Positions 18,025 to 28,127 of a stretch of DNA of 64,000 nt are shown here, piece after piece. The position numbers were made by a program, and so were the translations under genes. The notes beneath the pieces were generated by a model. It saw only the letters and a list, made by a program, of their open reading frames with translations. It searched no databases and was not told where the DNA came from. The DNA lies in contig NC_016745.1 in assembly GCF_000243075.1 (NCBI RefSeq), positions 2,993,001 to 3,057,000 on the forward strand. The letters are read 5' to 3'. Within the stretch, counting starts at the first letter, position 1; every line of letters starts with the position of its first letter. The stretch is from Oceanimonas sp. GK1 (lineage in GTDB: Bacteria > Pseudomonadota > Gammaproteobacteria > Enterobacterales > Aeromonadaceae).

Positions 18025-19650
18025 TTACGCCGATAACCGGAACCGCCCCACCAGCTGGTTCATCTGACCCGCAAGCCGTGCCAGCTCGTCGCTGGCCGAC
18101 GAGGTCTGGGTGACGCCGGTAGCACTTTGCTCGGCAATGCTGCTGATGGTGACCAGGTTACGGTCGATCTCCCGGGCCACCTGAGCCTGCTCCTCTGCCG
18201 CGCTGGCAATCACCAGGTTCATGTCGTTAATCTCCCCCACCCGCTCGGCAATGCGGTTCAGCGCCTGCTCCGCTTCACCGGCCATGGCTCTGCTGCGGCT
18301 GGCATAATCGGCGCTCTGTTGCATTTCACTCACCGACTCACCGCTGGCCTGCTGAATGGTGGAGATAATCCGTTCAATCTCGGCGGTGGAGCTCTGGGTT
18401 CGCTGGGCCAGATTGCGGACTTCATCGGCCACCACCGCAAAGCCACGGCCGGCCTCGCCGGCCCGGGCGGCTTCAATGGCGGCGTTCAGCGCCAGCAGGT
18501 TGGTCTGCTCGGCAATGGCCTGGATCACATCCAGCACCTGACCGATATTGGCCGCTTCGGTGGCCAGCCGCTCAACCGTGCCGGAGGTACTGTCGAGCTG
18601 ATCCGCCAGTTGCTCGATCACGCCTCGCGTGGCAGTAACCTGTTGCCGCCCTTCTTCCGCCACCCGGGAGGTTTCACCGGACGCCGAGGACGTGCGGTTG
18701 GCGTTGCCGGCCACTTCTTCCACCGCCGCCGACATTTCGGTCACCGCCGTGGCCGCCATCTGCACTTCCTGATGCTGCTGATTAATGCCTCTGGTGGTTT
18801 CGCCGGTCACCGCATGCAGCTCTTCCGCGGCCGCCGCCAATTGCGTGGATGAGCCCTGAATTTCCCGCAGGGTGGTATTCAGCGCCAACTGCATATCCCG
18901 CACCGACTGCTGTACCTGCGCAATTTCGTCATTACCACTGCATTCCACCGCATGGCGCAGATCGCCCTCGGCCACCTGGGCCGCCGCCGCTTTCAGGGTT
19001 TCCAGCGGCTGAGTAATGCTGCGGATCAGCCACAGGGCCAGGCCGCCGCCCAGCACCAGCATCACCAGCAGCCGGCCAATCACCCCGTTGCGGGTCTGTT
19101 CGTAGGTGGTGATGGCATCCTTGTATTCCTGGCGGGACTGCTCCAGCTGAATCTCCATCAGGCGTCCAAAGCCTTCGCTCAGGGGATCGATCCGTTGATA
19201 CAGCTCCTGGCGGATAAACCGGATCAGCGCCGCTTCATCCTGCCGGCGCAAGATGTCGGCCAGGCGGGACAGGGGCGCATCGGCAGCCTCCATCAGAGGA
19301 AGCAGCTCCTGCACCAGGCGTGCCTCCTCGGGCACCATTTGAGTGTCACTGTAAAGGCGCCAGTGCTCATCAATCTGCTGACGAGCCTGGTCCAGCTCGC
19401 TCAGTGCCTGAGCATAAGACAGATCACCACTGCGCACCTTCTGGCTGCTGTCCACTATGTTCACCGCATACATATCGGCGATCACCTTGAGATCCCGCAG
19501 CGGCACCACCCTGTCCTGGTAGACGGTATTGAGGCCCGCCACACTGCGCTGCAGCGCCGTCAGTCCGCTAAGCCCCAGAAACAGGCAGCCCAGCAGCAAT
19601 AACCCGGTCAGCACCAGCAAACGTGTTTTAATCGACCATTTACGCAACAT
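18025..19650 (-). CDS. Methyl-accepting chemotaxis protein
   Basis: The protein is 541 aa. A membrane helix near residues 10-30 is followed by a periplasmic four-helix-bundle type sensor (about 30-185), a second helix (about 190-210), a HAMP domain and the cytoplasmic signalling domain. The hairpin tip is intact ([37 protein letters not shown]). It lacks a C-terminal CheR-tethering pentapeptide. The ATG at 19650 is taken because the membrane anchor begins there; an in-frame ATG lies 27 bases upstream. The ligand cannot be read from the sequence. Confidence 0.9.
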   Translation of the reverse strand: MLRKWSIKTRLLVLTGLLLLGCLFLGLSGLTALQRSVAGLNTVYQDRVVPLRDLKVIADMYAVNIVDSSQKVRSGDLSYAQALSELDQARQQIDEHWRLYSDTQMVPEEARLVQELLPLMEAADAPLSRLADILRRQDEAALIRFIRQELYQRIDPLSEGFGRLMEIQLEQSRQEYKDAITTYEQTRNGVIGRLLVMLVLGGGLALWLIRSITQPLETLKAAAAQVAEGDLRHAVECSGNDEIAQVQQSVRDMQLALNTTLREIQGSSTQLAAAAEELHAVTGETTRGINQQHQEVQMAATAVTEMSAAVEEVAGNANRTSSASGETSRVAEEGRQQVTATRGVIEQLADQLDSTSGTVERLATEAANIGQVLDVIQAIAEQTNLLALNAAIEAARAGEAGRGFAVVADEVRNLAQRTQSSTAEIERIISTIQQASGESVSEMQQSADYASRSRAMAGEAEQALNRIAERVGEINDMNLVIASAAEEQAQVAREIDRNLVTISSIAEQSATGVTQTSSASDELARLAGQMNQLVGRFRLSA

Positions 19651-19966
19651 GATAATGTTTAGCTCCCTTAAGGGCATGAAGTTGAGAAGAACCTCTGTAA
19701 GCGACGTAACAAGGGTGTTGTCACGCGGCCATCAAAAAAGCCTTTATTATCAATAACCTTGTTATCATTCTTATGATCAAGGAACCGTCAGGCGAGAAAA
19801 ATCTTATACAGATAACACCAGACTGTACAACTTTTTTTGTACATCCTCACCGTTGGGTTGCGTATGAAACCGCAACAAAACACGCGGTGGTGACCCCCTT
19901 GATTTCACTTCAGGGGCTGCAGGCTCCGTGCTATAACTGAGCCCCCTTGATTCGGGAGTGCCCCTG
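19651..19966. other. Intergenic region upstream of the chemoreceptor and a small secreted ORF
   Basis: This stretch without a recognised gene is AT-richer than its surroundings. It contains two inverted repeats: ATAAC-CTT-GTTAT at 19753-19765, and TGTACAA-CTTTTT-TTGTACA at 19824-19843. Both look like operator-sized palindromes serving the divergent flanking genes. No known regulator consensus is matched with confidence. Confidence 0.5.
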
Positions 19967-20170
19967 ATGAAACAACCACGCAAAATAAAAATAAGAAAAG
20001 GCCTGCTCTCATGCCTGTTGCTGACGGCGCTGTGGACCCCTTTGCTGGCCTCCGCCGCCGCCATCGACAAACACGCCCAAAACCCGGTCTGGATGGACTG
20101 GGCCTTCCTCGGTAATACCGTGGCGTCCGCCTGCCTTACCCGCTGGTGCAACAACCGCGAACCGGAATAA
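19967..20170 (+). CDS. Small predicted secreted protein, unrecognised
   Basis: The predicted protein is 67 aa with a basic N-terminus and hydrophobic stretch ending LLASAAA, which looks like a signal peptide. A short mature part contains two Cys (ACLTRWCNN). GGGAG lies nine bases before the ATG, and a hairpin with a T-run follows the stop. These support a real gene, but the family is not recognised. A GTG nine bases upstream is an alternative start. It lies alone between the chemoreceptor and the BMP-type gene. Confidence 0.5.
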   Translation: MKQPRKIKIRKGLLSCLLLTALWTPLLASAAAIDKHAQNPVWMDWAFLGNTVASACLTRWCNNREPE

Positions 20171-20175
20171 CCCCG

Positions 20176-20208
20176 AGGGCCGCAGGGACGCGGCCTTGCC
20201 TGTTTTTT
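20176..20208 (+). terminator. Probable terminator after the small secreted ORF
   Basis: A stem based on GGCCGC / GCGGCC (6-nt loop, extended by two weaker pairs) is followed, after a short spacer, by six T residues. The spacer makes it a less than ideal intrinsic terminator. Confidence 0.5.
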
Positions 20209-20359
20209 CGCCTTCTCACCGTCTTTCCTTTCTGCATTTGTGACTCCCGCCCCAAGATTGGCAACAATCTATTAACACCAATAAGACGAAAGTATAGGGT
20301 TTTCTGACCATAAAGGTTTACAACCCACAATAAACGCAGAAACAATCAAGGACGAAACC

Positions 20360-21415
20360 ATGAACAACATTACCCGCAACCTGCTTCTTGCCGCCGGCCT
20401 GGCCCTCTCTCCCCTCGCCCAGGCCATGGCCGCCGACAAGGCCGATATCGCCGTGCTGATCCCCGGCAAACACGACGACGGCGGCTTTATGCAGGCGGCC
20501 CACCGGGGTTACGAGAAAATCCGGGATCAGCTGGATGTGAACGCCAGTTTTGTATCCAATATTTCCGCCACGTCCGATCCGGTGCTGCTCACCGAGGCCA
20601 TGCGTGAGCTGGCTCAACAAGGGCCCGACATGATCATTGCCCACGGCGGCCAATGCAACGGCCCGGCCCAGACCGTGAGCCAGGAATTCCCCGACATCAA
20701 GTTCGTGGTGATTCAGGGCCATGTGCAGGGACCCAACCTGTCCAGCTATGTGGTGCGCCAAGAAGACTCCGCCTGGCTGGCCGGCGCCCTGGCGGGCTTG
20801 ACCACTCAATCCGACGTGGTCGGCCACATCTCCGGTGCCTGGCCCACCCCCGGCCTGATCGGCCGCGCCGCCTTTTATGACGGCCTGATGCACGTCAACC
20901 CGAACGCCAAATACCTGACCTGGTTCACCGGCGATTTGGACAACACCGGCATCAACGCCGAGGCCGCCGCCGCCGAAATCGCTCAGGGCGCCGATGTGAT
21001 CTACACCATGCTCAACGCCGGCCGCCAGGGCGTGATTGACGAAATCAAACAGCACAACGGCGAGGTGCGCCACATCGGCAACGTGTCGGACTGGACCCAG
21101 GTGGACAACACCTTTGTGGGCTCGGCGGTGGCCGATGCCAGCGTGGCCATTCTCAATGCCGCCGAGGACTTCACCACTGGCCAGTGGCAGCCCAACCGCA
21201 TCACCGAAATCGGCCTGGGTCAGGGCGAAGTGGTCAAACTGACCCTGGCGGACGACGTTTCTCCCGAGGTGCGGGCCAGACTGGATGAACTGGCCCAGCA
21301 GCTCATCAGCGGCGAGATCACCATGAAAACCACCTACGAAGGCCAGGAGTTCCACCCCGCCACCGGCGAATTTGTGGATCAGTCCTTCAAGGAAACCCTG
21401 AAGACCCAGTCCTGA
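20360..21415 (+). CDS. BMP family ABC-transporter substrate-binding protein
   Basis: The protein is 351 aa with a cleavable signal peptide ending in AMAADK, rather than a lipobox, followed by a BMP/PnrA-type periplasmic binding fold: DGGFMQAAHRGYEKI, a repeated VQ/VVR region, GHISGAWPTPGLIGRAAFYDGL and DVIYTMLNAGRQGVIDEI. Family members bind nucleosides or related small molecules for ABC importers. No ATPase or permease genes are adjacent, so it is an orphan. AAGGA precedes the ATG. The substrate is not determinable from the sequence. Confidence 0.8.
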   Translation: MNNITRNLLLAAGLALSPLAQAMAADKADIAVLIPGKHDDGGFMQAAHRGYEKIRDQLDVNASFVSNISATSDPVLLTEAMRELAQQGPDMIIAHGGQCNGPAQTVSQEFPDIKFVVIQGHVQGPNLSSYVVRQEDSAWLAGALAGLTTQSDVVGHISGAWPTPGLIGRAAFYDGLMHVNPNAKYLTWFTGDLDNTGINAEAAAAEIAQGADVIYTMLNAGRQGVIDEIKQHNGEVRHIGNVSDWTQVDNTFVGSAVADASVAILNAAEDFTTGQWQPNRITEIGLGQGEVVKLTLADDVSPEVRARLDELAQQLISGEITMKTTYEGQEFHPATGEFVDQSFKETLKTQS

Positions 21416-21772
21416 TCCTGCCGCCGAGTCTGACTAAATACAGGCTGCGCTATCGCCGAAAGGAGGGCAAAGGGAACTGCTTCACGACCGATCAAATGCC
21501 ATGGATGGCATTTGCCGAGCGACCCAAGGAAGGGCTCGAAGCGTGTCGTGAAGCAGTCCCTTTGTCCGACTTCCTCCGCACTCACAGCTCCTCTTTACCC
21601 GCAAACACTCCCCTTAGCCGGCATTAAAGCTTCGCTTTTCACTCCACTCGCCTCTGGCATTCCCCGCCCAGCCAAGTACCATATAGCGCCATGGCCCTGC
21701 GTTGGCCGCGGGCTGTGGCTCAGCCTGCCAGGACGGCCTGTCAACTCACTGATTTATCAGGACAATATAGAA
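21416..21772. other. Intergenic region between the BMP gene and ettA
   Basis: This stretch holds no convincing gene. It contains the long palindromic element at 21468-21564 described separately, then about 200 bases of leader before ettA. Reading frames through it lack family similarity and ribosome-binding sites. Confidence 0.7.
21468..21564. repeat. Covarying palindromic element, copy A
   Basis: The left arm (21468-21488) and right arm (21545-21564) are complementary over 20 bp with one bulged A. They enclose a core with two small hairpins: ATGCCA-TGGA-TGGCAT, and one with loop AGGA in CCCAAGGAAGGG. From ATGCC at 21496 onward, 53 bases match copy B at 45258-45373 with six differences, whereas the outer arms are unrelated in sequence between copies yet self-complementary in both. 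The core matches CANGGANG twice. Confidence 0.85.
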
Positions 21773-23440
<1,668 letters not shown>

Positions 23441-23460
23441 GGCTTACCGCTGTGCTGCTC

Positions 23461-23487
23461 AAAGGCCCGCTTCAAGCGGGCCTTTTT
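23461..23487 (+). terminator. Intrinsic terminator after ettA
   Basis: AAAGGCCCGCTT and AAGCGGGCCTTTTT form a strong stem followed by a T-run 20 bases after the stop codon. Confidence 0.93.
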
Positions 23488-23531
23488 ATTGGCGGCTAGA
23501 CTCAGGGCAAGCCACTCACCGGAGCCTCCAT

Positions 23532-23879
23532 ATGACACTGCGTACCTTGATGATGATCCTCTGGCTGCTGCCCGCCCTGGCGGTGGCCGCCCCTCAGGTG
23601 GCGCTGAACGAGCAATCCCACCAGGACTACCTGACTGCCGATAAGGCCCTGAACGAAGCCTATGGCCGGCTGATGGACAAGCTCAGCCCCGAGCGCCGGC
23701 AAAAACTCAAAACCGCCCAGCGAGCCTGGCTGCGCTTTCGCGATGCTCAGGCCGAGCTGGTGTCCTCGGCCTGGCAAGGCGGCTCCCTGCAGCCCCTGGC
23801 TCACAGCGAAGAGCTCAAACGCCTGACCGAACACCGCACGCAAGAGCTGGAGCAGCAGTGGCGGGCGGAAAACCGCTGA
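23532..23879 (+). CDS. LprI/DUF1311 family small periplasmic protein
   Basis: The protein is 115 aa with a signal peptide (MTLRTLMMILWLLPALAVA) and a DUF1311 domain: LNEAYGRLMDKLSPERRQKLKTAQRAWLRFRDAQ. This domain occurs in LprI-type lysozyme inhibitors, usually with several Cys; this protein has none, so inhibitor activity is doubtful. GGAG lies eight bases before the ATG. It sits alone between ettA and azlC. Confidence 0.75.
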   Translation: MTLRTLMMILWLLPALAVAAPQVALNEQSHQDYLTADKALNEAYGRLMDKLSPERRQKLKTAQRAWLRFRDAQAELVSSAWQGGSLQPLAHSEELKRLTEHRTQELEQQWRAENR

Positions 23880-23970
23880 GCCCATACCGAACTGTGATCC
23901 TGCCGCCTCGCCCTGGCGCCCCCCTGTGGTATGCTGTCGGTTTTGGCCCACTCACCCCCACGGGATTCCT

Positions 23971-24678
23971 ATGGACACCTATGCCGCGCAGGCACAACTG
24001 GATCGGCAGGACACCTGGCAGGGCTTCAAGCAACTGCTGCCCCTTTCCTTTTTTGTGGCCGCCTTTGGCCTGGCCTTTGGCCTGGCGGCACACCAGACCG
24101 GCCTTAGCGACGGCAATATCGTGCTGATGAGCGCCGCCGTGTTCGCCGGCACCTCCCAGTTTGCCGCCCTCGACATCTGGGGGCTGCAGGTGCCCCTGGT
24201 ACCGCTGGCGATCACCACCTTTGCCATTAATGCCCGCCACCTGCTGATGGGCGCGACCCTCTACCCCTGGCTGCGCCACCTGCCCCCGGCGAAGCGCTAC
24301 GGCATTATGCTGTTTGCTTCAGACGCCAACTGGGCCCTGGCGATGCAGCATTTTCACAAGGGCGAGCGGGCGCTGGGCATTCTGTTTGGCGGCGGCATGG
24401 CGATCTGGAGCTTCTGGATGGCGGGCACCTGGCTCGGCATCCGTTTTGGCAGCGCCATTGAGGATCCGGTGAGCATCGGCCTCGACATGGTGCTGGGCTG
24501 CTTTCTGCTGGCCATGGCCCTGGGCGCCCGCAAGGATCTGCGCACCCTGGCCATCTGGGTGGTGGCCGGCATCAGCGCCATGGCGGCCTACTGGTGGCTG
24601 CCGGAAAACAGCCATGTGGTAGTGGGGGCGCTCGCCGGCGGCGTGCTGGGTGCCATCTGGATGGAGAAAGGCGCATGA
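23971..24678 (+). CDS. azlC: AzlC family branched-chain amino acid exporter subunit
   Basis: The protein is 235 aa with about seven membrane segments and the AzlC signature region GTSQFAALDIWG followed by TTFAINARHLLMGATL. AzlC and AzlD together export branched-chain amino acids in characterised bacteria. The ATG at 23971 gives the family N-terminus. Its stop overlaps the start of azlD (ATGA), so the two are coupled. Confidence 0.85.
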   Translation: MDTYAAQAQLDRQDTWQGFKQLLPLSFFVAAFGLAFGLAAHQTGLSDGNIVLMSAAVFAGTSQFAALDIWGLQVPLVPLAITTFAINARHLLMGATLYPWLRHLPPAKRYGIMLFASDANWALAMQHFHKGERALGILFGGGMAIWSFWMAGTWLGIRFGSAIEDPVSIGLDMVLGCFLLAMALGARKDLRTLAIWVVAGISAMAAYWWLPENSHVVVGALAGGVLGAIWMEKGA

Positions 24679-24986
24679 TGCTCGACACCGCCGGCAACGG
24701 CACCCTGCTTATCATCGCCATCATGGCAGTAGTGACCCTGTTCACCCGCCTGGGCGGCGTGCTGGTGATGTCGTTTATTCCCATCAACCGTCGAGTGCAG
24801 AACTTTATCAGCGCCATGTCGGGCTCGGTGCTGATTGCCATTCTCACCCCCCAGGCGGTCAACGGTGACGGCGGCGCCCGGGCCGCCCTGCTGGCCACCG
24901 GCCTGGTGATGTTAATCCTGAAAAAGCCCCTGCCCGCCATCGCCGCCGGCGTGCTGACCGCCGCGCTGTGGCGGCAAATGCTCTAA
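24675..24986 (+). CDS. azlD: AzlD family protein
   Basis: The protein is 103 aa with about four membrane helices. It contains the AzlD features TRLGGVLVMSFIPINRRVQNFI and a C-terminal helix pair. It starts inside the azlC stop codon (ATGATG; the second ATG is also possible). Together with azlC it forms a two-subunit exporter of the inner membrane. Confidence 0.83.
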   Translation: MMLDTAGNGTLLIIAIMAVVTLFTRLGGVLVMSFIPINRRVQNFISAMSGSVLIAILTPQAVNGDGGARAALLATGLVMLILKKPLPAIAAGVLTAALWRQML

Positions 24987-25012
24987 AACCAGCTGGAAGT
25001 CGGAAACGATAA

Positions 25013-25100
25013 GTAGCTGCCGCTTTAGCCGGCAGGGCCTGTGCAACAGGCCTTTAATACACGTTACTCTGAAAGTTCGCGCTAGCCGAAGCGGTGCCTT
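25013..25100. repeat. REP-like palindromic repeat, copy 2 (inverted, degraded)
   Basis: The left half GTAGCTGCCGCTTTAGCCGG and central hairpin GGCCTGT-GCA-ACAGGCC match the other copies, but in the opposite overall orientation. The right half (GCGCTAGCCGAAGCGGTGCC) has drifted and pairs poorly. It lies 26 bases after azlD and just before a terminator. Confidence 0.75.
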
Positions 25101-25110
25101 CAGCTGAATG

Positions 25111-25140
25111 CAAAAGGCCCGCTGCTCAGCGGGCCTTTTA
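25111..25140. terminator. Bidirectional terminator between azlD and the dioxygenase gene
   Basis: CAAAAGGCCCGCTG and its near complement CAGCGGGCCTTTTA form a strong stem with A- and T-rich ends, placed between convergent genes. Confidence 0.9.
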
Positions 25141-25164
25141 TCACTCACGGTTCAAACAACAACA

Positions 25165-25980
25165 TTAACGGCGCCACACCACCGGGAACCAGTCTTCGCG
25201 CATTATGTCACCGGTTTGCAGGTTGATGCCGTCAAAAGGCGGCGAGGTGGGGCCGCCCCGATCAACAAAGCGCACGTCGTCGCCCATAAAGCGGGTGGAA
25301 AAGGCCCGGCGGCGGTGTGGGGTCTGGTTGCCCGGCGCCCCGTGCACGGTTTTGAAGTTAAACAGCAGGGCGTCCCCCAGCTCCAGCTCCGGGCTCAAAA
25401 TCTCAAAGTCGCCGCCGTCGATGTCCGGCATCTCCATATAGGGGCTGTCGTCGGCATACCAGGAGGCATTGGTGGACCACTTGCTCGGGCGGACCGGCTT
25501 GGGCCAGCGGTGGGAGCCCAGCACCACCTGCAGGGCGTTTTCCGGGGTAATGGGATCCAGTGGTATCCAGTAGCTGCCGGTCTGCTCGCCGTCCACGCAG
25601 TAATAAGGCATGTCCTGGTGCCAGGGGGTGGCCTTGGAGGTGCCCGGCTCCTTCACCAGTATGTGCTCGTGAAACACCTGAACGGCGTTTGAGCCGGTGG
25701 CCTCGCCCACAATGGCGGCGCCGGGCGACTGCTCAATCCACCGGCGAAATTCGGGAATACGCTGCCAGTTGCAGTAATCCTCAAAGAAACGGCCGGTTTC
25801 GGTGCCGGTCACGTTCTCCCGGCCATGTTCGCTGGGCTGCTGCAACACCCGGTCAAAGCCGGTGCGCAGGGGTTCAATCCAGTCCTTGAAAGCACCCTTG
25901 ATCACAATGGCGCCGTCGCGCTGGTAAGCGGCAACTTGCTCGTCGGTCAGCCAGGTTTTGCTGGTGGTGGCGGTGGTCAT
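25165..25980 (-). CDS. Phytanoyl-CoA dioxygenase (PhyH) family Fe(II)/2-oxoglutarate oxygenase
   Basis: The protein is 271 aa. The metal triad is visible as His121 and Asp123 (TPWHQDMPYY) and His213 (TVHGAPGN), with an Arg near 224-230 to hold 2-oxoglutarate. Bacterial members hydroxylate varied small molecules (ectoine, phosphonates, others); the substrate cannot be read here. The ATG at 25980 has an AAGGAG ribosome-binding site. It is divergent from a LysR regulator, which is likely to control it. Confidence 0.85.
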   Translation of the reverse strand: MTTATTSKTWLTDEQVAAYQRDGAIVIKGAFKDWIEPLRTGFDRVLQQPSEHGRENVTGTETGRFFEDYCNWQRIPEFRRWIEQSPGAAIVGEATGSNAVQVFHEHILVKEPGTSKATPWHQDMPYYCVDGEQTGSYWIPLDPITPENALQVVLGSHRWPKPVRPSKWSTNASWYADDSPYMEMPDIDGGDFEILSPELELGDALLFNFKTVHGAPGNQTPHRRRAFSTRFMGDDVRFVDRGGPTSPPFDGINLQTGDIMREDWFPVVWRR

Positions 25981-26033
25981 TTTGCTCTCCTTCCCCAATA
26001 GGCAGTCACCGCTCGACTTTAACAGCCTTTCTA

Positions 26034-26076
26034 CATAGCATAAAAATACAGTTTAAATATGAAGCTCATAGCATAA
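26034..26076. promoter_or_regulatory. Candidate LysR operator: direct repeats 33 bp apart
   Basis: The 10-mer CATAGCATAA occurs at 26034-26043 and again at 26067-26076, exactly 33 bp apart (about three helical turns), in the short region between the divergent dioxygenase and LysR genes. The second copy touches the lysR start codon, so binding there could repress the regulator itself. This is inference from position and spacing. Confidence 0.5.
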
Positions 26077-26981
26077 TGACTATACCTTTCACCTTTCGTC
26101 AGCTCGGCTACTTTGTGGCCGTGGCCCAGCACGGCAGCATCAGCAAGGCGGCCGGTGCCCTGCACGTGTCCCAGCCCTCGGTCTCCATCGCCATTGCCCA
26201 GCTGGAAGGACTGCTGGGCCAGCCCTTGTTCCAGCGCCACCGGGGCCAGGGGGTGAGCCTGAGCCCCAGGGGCGAGGCGCTGTTCCGGCAGGCCCGGCAT
26301 ATTCTCGCCCTGTCCCAACACCTGCTCGACAGCCAGCACCAGCACGGCACCGAGGTGGAAGGCCAGCTGGTGCTCGGCTGCTTTCGCGACATCGCCCCCT
26401 ACTATCTGCCCCGGCTGGTAAGCGAGTTTGAACGGCGCTACCCGCGTATTGGCGTAACCATGCAGGAGCAGGATCTGGCGGGCGTGCGCGAGGGGCTGGA
26501 GCAGGGCAAAACCGAGCTGGTAGTAAGCTATGGCCTGGGGCTGCCGCCGGAGTACCGCCTGCATGTGCTGGATGAACTGAGGCCCTATGCCCTGCTGCCG
26601 GTACACCATGCCCTGGCCAACCAAACACAACTGAGCCTGGCGGAGCTGGCGGAAGAAACCCTGATCCTGCAGGACCTGCCGCTGACCCGGGAATATTTTC
26701 TGTCGCTGTTCTGGCACCGGGATCTGCAGCCGGCGCGCATTCACCACACTCTGTCCTTTGAAATGCAGCGCGGCCTGGTGGCCCACGGCCACGGCGTGGC
26801 GCTGTCCTGCACCCGGCCCGCCGGGGATCAGAGCTACGACGGCGCGCCCATCGCCTGCCTGCCCCTGAGTGACGAGGTTCCGCCCCAACGGGTGATGCTG
26901 GCCCGCTCACCGGCCTTTCCGCTGTCGCTGCCGGCCCGGCTGTTTGTGGAGCAGGTCACCGGCCAGCCTGCCTTGCCCTGA
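26076..26981 (+). CDS. LysR family transcriptional regulator
   Basis: The protein is 301 aa. The N-terminal winged helix (about 5-65) has FRQLGYFVAVAQHGSISKAAGALHVSQPSVSIAIAQLE, and the effector domain follows from about 90. It is divergently transcribed from the PhyH dioxygenase with 95 bases between, the usual arrangement for a LysR activator and its target. No strong ribosome-binding site is seen. The inducer is unknown. Confidence 0.88.
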   Translation: MTIPFTFRQLGYFVAVAQHGSISKAAGALHVSQPSVSIAIAQLEGLLGQPLFQRHRGQGVSLSPRGEALFRQARHILALSQHLLDSQHQHGTEVEGQLVLGCFRDIAPYYLPRLVSEFERRYPRIGVTMQEQDLAGVREGLEQGKTELVVSYGLGLPPEYRLHVLDELRPYALLPVHHALANQTQLSLAELAEETLILQDLPLTREYFLSLFWHRDLQPARIHHTLSFEMQRGLVAHGHGVALSCTRPAGDQSYDGAPIACLPLSDEVPPQRVMLARSPAFPLSLPARLFVEQVTGQPALP

Positions 26982-27062
26982 TCTTTCCGGGCCCCACACC
27001 CACGAAGCGCCGCCGGAGCGCTACACTGCGGTGTGGCTTCCTCACTCAGGCGTTCGCTGCTT

Positions 27063-28127
27063 ATGACCACCGGCTCGTCCTCATCCGATCATCCTCCGCT
27101 GTCCCGACACGACCGCCCGTCGCGGCTGCCGGAGCTTTGCCTGCTGGAGCGTCTGATCCGCCGGGGAGCCCCCGCCCTACGCAGCCGGGTACTGGCCAGG
27201 GTGGAAGACAAGGAAGGCTGGCTGCCCGTCTATGGCCTGGAGCTGGGCAGCCTCAATCCCACGGCCCCGGTGCTGCTGCTGTGCGGCGGCGTGCACGGCA
27301 TTGAGCGTATCGGCACCCAGCTGCTGCTGGCTCAGCTCGACACCCTGCTCCAGCGCCTGCGCTGGGATCTCAGCCTGCAGCAACTGCTGCAACAGGTGCG
27401 TATCGTGCTCTGCCCGCTTCTCAACCCGGTGGGCATGGTGCGCGGCTGGCGCTGCAACGGCAACGGGGTTGATCTGATGCGCAATGCCCCGGTCACTGCC
27501 GAGCAGCCCGGCCCCTGGCCGGTTTCCGGTCACCGCCTGGGGCGCTGGCTGCCCTGGTATCGGGGCGAGCCTGGCCAGCCCATGGAAACGGAGGCTCAAG
27601 CGCTCTGTACCCTGGTCGAAGAGCAGCTCGCCACGGCCCCTTTTACCCTGGCGCTGGACTGCCACTCGGGCTTTGGCCTGCGCGACCGTGTCTGGTTTCC
27701 CTATTCCGGACGCCGCCAGTTGCTGGAGCACGCCGCCGAGCTGCACGCCCTGTGCCGGTTGTTTGAACGCAGCCATCCGCACCATCCTTACTTGTTCGAG
27801 CCGCAGCACCATCATTACCGCACTCATGGCGATCTCTGGGATCACCTCTACCAGCGGCATCGGCAGCATCAGGACTCCGTCTTTCTGCCCCTGACGCTGG
27901 AAATGGGCTCCTGGCTCTGGGTAAAAAAGAACCTGCGGCAAGTCACCAGCTACACCGGACTGTTCAACCCCCTGGTGCCCCATCGTCATCAGCGCACCCT
28001 GCGCCGTCATCAGCTGCTGCTGGACTTTCTGCTGCGGGCGGTCAACGCCTGGCAGCACTGGCTGCCCACCGAGGCGCACCGGCGCCACCATCAACGCCGT
28101 GCCGAGCGCCGCTGGGGAACGCCATGA
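27063..28127 (+). CDS. M14-type zinc carboxypeptidase / succinylglutamate desuccinylase-like protein
   Basis: The protein is 354 aa. Zinc ligands appear as GGVHGIE (HxxE) near residue 75 and DCHSGFG (His); NPVG and RNAPV form the substrate pocket, and a Glu in LEMGSW is the likely general base. This is the M14 metallopeptidase fold with no signal peptide, so it is cytoplasmic. The ATG at 27063 is preferred to a GTG at 27033. It overlaps the next gene by four bases (ATGA), so the peptidase and hydrolase are made together. The substrate is unknown. Confidence 0.75.
   Translation: MTTGSSSSDHPPLSRHDRPSRLPELCLLERLIRRGAPALRSRVLARVEDKEGWLPVYGLELGSLNPTAPVLLLCGGVHGIERIGTQLLLAQLDTLLQRLRWDLSLQQLLQQVRIVLCPLLNPVGMVRGWRCNGNGVDLMRNAPVTAEQPGPWPVSGHRLGRWLPWYRGEPGQPMETEAQALCTLVEEQLATAPFTLALDCHSGFGLRDRVWFPYSGRRQLLEHAAELHALCRLFERSHPHHPYLFEPQHHHYRTHGDLWDHLYQRHRQHQDSVFLPLTLEMGSWLWVKKNLRQVTSYTGLFNPLVPHRHQRTLRRHQLLLDFLLRAVNAWQHWLPTEAHRRHHQRRAERRWGTP

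Noticed and set aside
20136-20345. Minus-strand ORF of 69 aa opposite the small secreted ORF
   Set aside because: No ribosome-binding site or family features, and it crosses a terminator hairpin.
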